The notes under the pieces are model-generated. The model was not told the origin of the DNA, searched no databases, and saw only the letters and a program-made list of their open reading frames with translations. From the NCBI RefSeq assembly GCF_018889995.1, contig NZ_CP076547.1, positions 2,604,001 to 2,668,000 on the forward strand: 64,000 nucleotides of DNA. Direction: 5' to 3'. Positions 62,893 through 64,000 of this stretch are shown here, one piece after another. The position numbers were made by a program, and so were the translations under genes. The stretch comes from Subtercola sp. PAMC28395. Lineage in GTDB: Bacteria > Actinomycetota > Actinomycetes > Actinomycetales > Microbacteriaceae. Within the stretch, counting starts at the first letter, position 1; every line of letters starts with the position of its first letter.

Positions 62893-64000
62893 TCAGAGCC
62901 CCCAGTGAGCGGAGAGTTCGGCGAACCCACGACCGAAAGCATACGTCGCTGTCGTGTAGTCGTGGGCGCTGTCCGGGGCTTCGAAATAGGAAACGGTCAT
63001 GCCGGCAGCGCGGGCAGCGCCAGACAGCACGAGTGAATCGGGCTGGTAGATCGTGTCGTTCTGGCCCGCCGAGAAGACAGCGAAAGTCGAATACGGTGCC
63101 CGAGCCTTCAGAATGGCCTCGGGCAGCGCAGCGAGATAGGCGGCCCGACTACCCGCGAACCCGGAGTCGATGGTCTCCTGTTCATCGCCGTTGGCCGGTA
63201 CCAGCTCCCCCGACACGTCCAGAATTGCCCCGAAGAGTTCCGGATGCCCGGCTCCGAGCTGGATCGAGCAGGTACCGCCCTGTGAGAATCCGGCAATACC
63301 CCACTCCGGCCCGGGGGCAGCGACCGGAAGCGAGGACCTGATCCAGTTCACGACGTCGACGGTGAGATATGTTGCCGAGTTGCCCAGGGCGCCGTCGACG
63401 CACATCGGATTGTTCTGCGCGTCACCGAGCTGGTCGGGTGAGACCACGATCGGCGCGAGGCCCGCATGCGCCTGGGCGAGGGCGTCGAGGGTCTCGATCA
63501 GGTGCCCGGAGACCAGCGGGTCGGAGGGCTGCCCGGGTTGGCCCGACAGGGTGATGACGACCGGCAGCACAGGAGGAACGGCGGTCAGCGCAGCCGGTGG
63601 CAGATACACGAGTGCCTTTCTCGCAACGAATCCAGAAACCGTGGCCGGGATGGCGACCGATGCGACAACACCTTTCGTCGGCATTCCCTGGGGTGCCGAC
63701 CAACTCGCCGACAACGGCGAGGAGTAGTCGTGGGATGCGCCGATGACAGGCAGCGAGACCGAATCGTAGGGGCTCACACCGAGCAGCGAGTTGAGAGTGG
63801 GGTACGTGCCGAAGTCGATGTTGATACCGACGGCGCCTGTGACGAGAAACAGGAAGACAGCACAGAGGCCGAGTGCCTTGCGGTACCACCTAGATCGCCA
63901 GAATGAACACAGCGCCAGAGCGACACCGGCGAACGTGCCGGCAATCCAGAGCCGGGTCGCGAACGAGAAGTCGACACCGACGACGTTCAGCACGTCGTCT
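62893..64000 (-). CDS. Membrane-anchored alpha/beta-hydrolase (esterase), 5' end outside window
   Basis: At least 366 residues; the frame is still open at the right edge (a GTG at 63993 could be the start but codons before it are also open). Two or more membrane helices at the N-terminus (LWIAGTFAGVALALCSFW, ALGLCAVFLFLVTGAV) precede an outside domain of the putative-esterase family. Ser is in GIAGFSQGGTCS, the acid in SAGQNDT and His in PDSAHDY. Similar membrane esterases are encoded next to aminoacyl-lipid synthases in some actinobacteria; a role in removing the amino acid from the lipid is an inference. It ends 2 bp before the MprF-like gene. Confidence 0.8.
   Translation of the reverse strand, partial: DDVLNVVGVDFSFATRLWIAGTFAGVALALCSFWRSRWYRKALGLCAVFLFLVTGAVGINIDFGTYPTLNSLLGVSPYDSVSLPVIGASHDYSSPLSASWSAPQGMPTKGVVASVAIPATVSGFVARKALVYLPPAALTAVPPVLPVVITLSGQPGQPSDPLVSGHLIETLDALAQAHAGLAPIVVSPDQLGDAQNNPMCVDGALGNSATYLTVDVVNWIRSSLPVAAPGPEWGIAGFSQGGTCSIQLGAGHPELFGAILDVSGELVPANGDEQETIDSGFAGSRAAYLAALPEAILKARAPYSTFAVFSAGQNDTIYQPDSLVLSGAARAAGMTVSYFEAPDSAHDYTTATYAFGRGFAELSAHWGL

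Overview
The window is high-GC DNA from an actinobacterium, most likely a member of the Microbacteriaceae. The evidence is the gene content (DUF4191, DUF3145, glnA2-glnE, polyphosphate glucokinase, FasR-fabD-fabH-acpP-fabF, actinobacterial aceE) and the promoter style: many TANNNT -10 boxes sit 6-7 nt before a start codon, so the mRNAs are leaderless. The family is an inference; no 16S gene is present. Almost everything is chromosomal housekeeping. I see no insertion sequence, prophage, integrase or CRISPR array.

Layout. 1-2756: a membrane protein with a degenerate kinase-like domain, apparently frameshifted and running off the left edge, then DUF4191 and RDD membrane proteins. 2757-13058: nitrogen assimilation, with a type III glutamine synthetase, GlnA1, the GlnE adenylyltransferase and GlnA2; both GS promoters carry 11-bp-phased GlnR-like half-sites. 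A DUF559 gene relic and a triple YbjQ-domain protein lie among them. 13114-19339: NAD synthetase, PanB, an SDR, methionine aminopeptidase, polyphosphate glucokinase and a YdeI protein. 19433-19848: RNase P RNA. 20107-28145: a complete kdp potassium-uptake operon (tiny peptide, F, A, B, a 19-codon linker ORF, C, D, E). 28160-32443: zinc-ribbon-like protein, Nif3-like protein, RlmG/RsmC-type methyltransferase, and a SatD/DUF3307-like pair facing a palindromic operator.

32454-42229: a secreted protein of unknown function, tRNA-Val, a peroxiredoxin, then aceE-fasR-fabD-fabH-acpP-fabF, which makes acetyl-CoA and turns it into fatty acids. 42350-50498: DUF3145, PadR regulator, hydrolase, tRNA-Met, glycosyltransferase, peptide deformylase, AzlCD exporter, tRNA-Asn, 2-hydroxyacid dehydrogenase and ABC ATPase. 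50557-55021: dusB-dgt-dnaG, tightly coupled. 55086-58328: DsbA-family protein with a small coupled ORF, YbaK, UppS and RecO. 58422-60313: leuA behind a leaderless leucine-rich leader peptide and attenuator hairpin. 60317-64000: an MprF-like aminoacyl-lipid synthase and a membrane esterase that runs off the right edge.

The most unusual structure is at the starts of two consecutive genes, dnaG (17 bp x3) and the ABC ATPase (16 bp x3). The region around each start codon is tandemly triplicated, giving mini-ORFs that end on the next start codon. At dgt-dnaG this builds a ladder of TGATG stop/start overlaps. The SatD/DUF3307-like pair is the best candidate for a poorly described signalling module.
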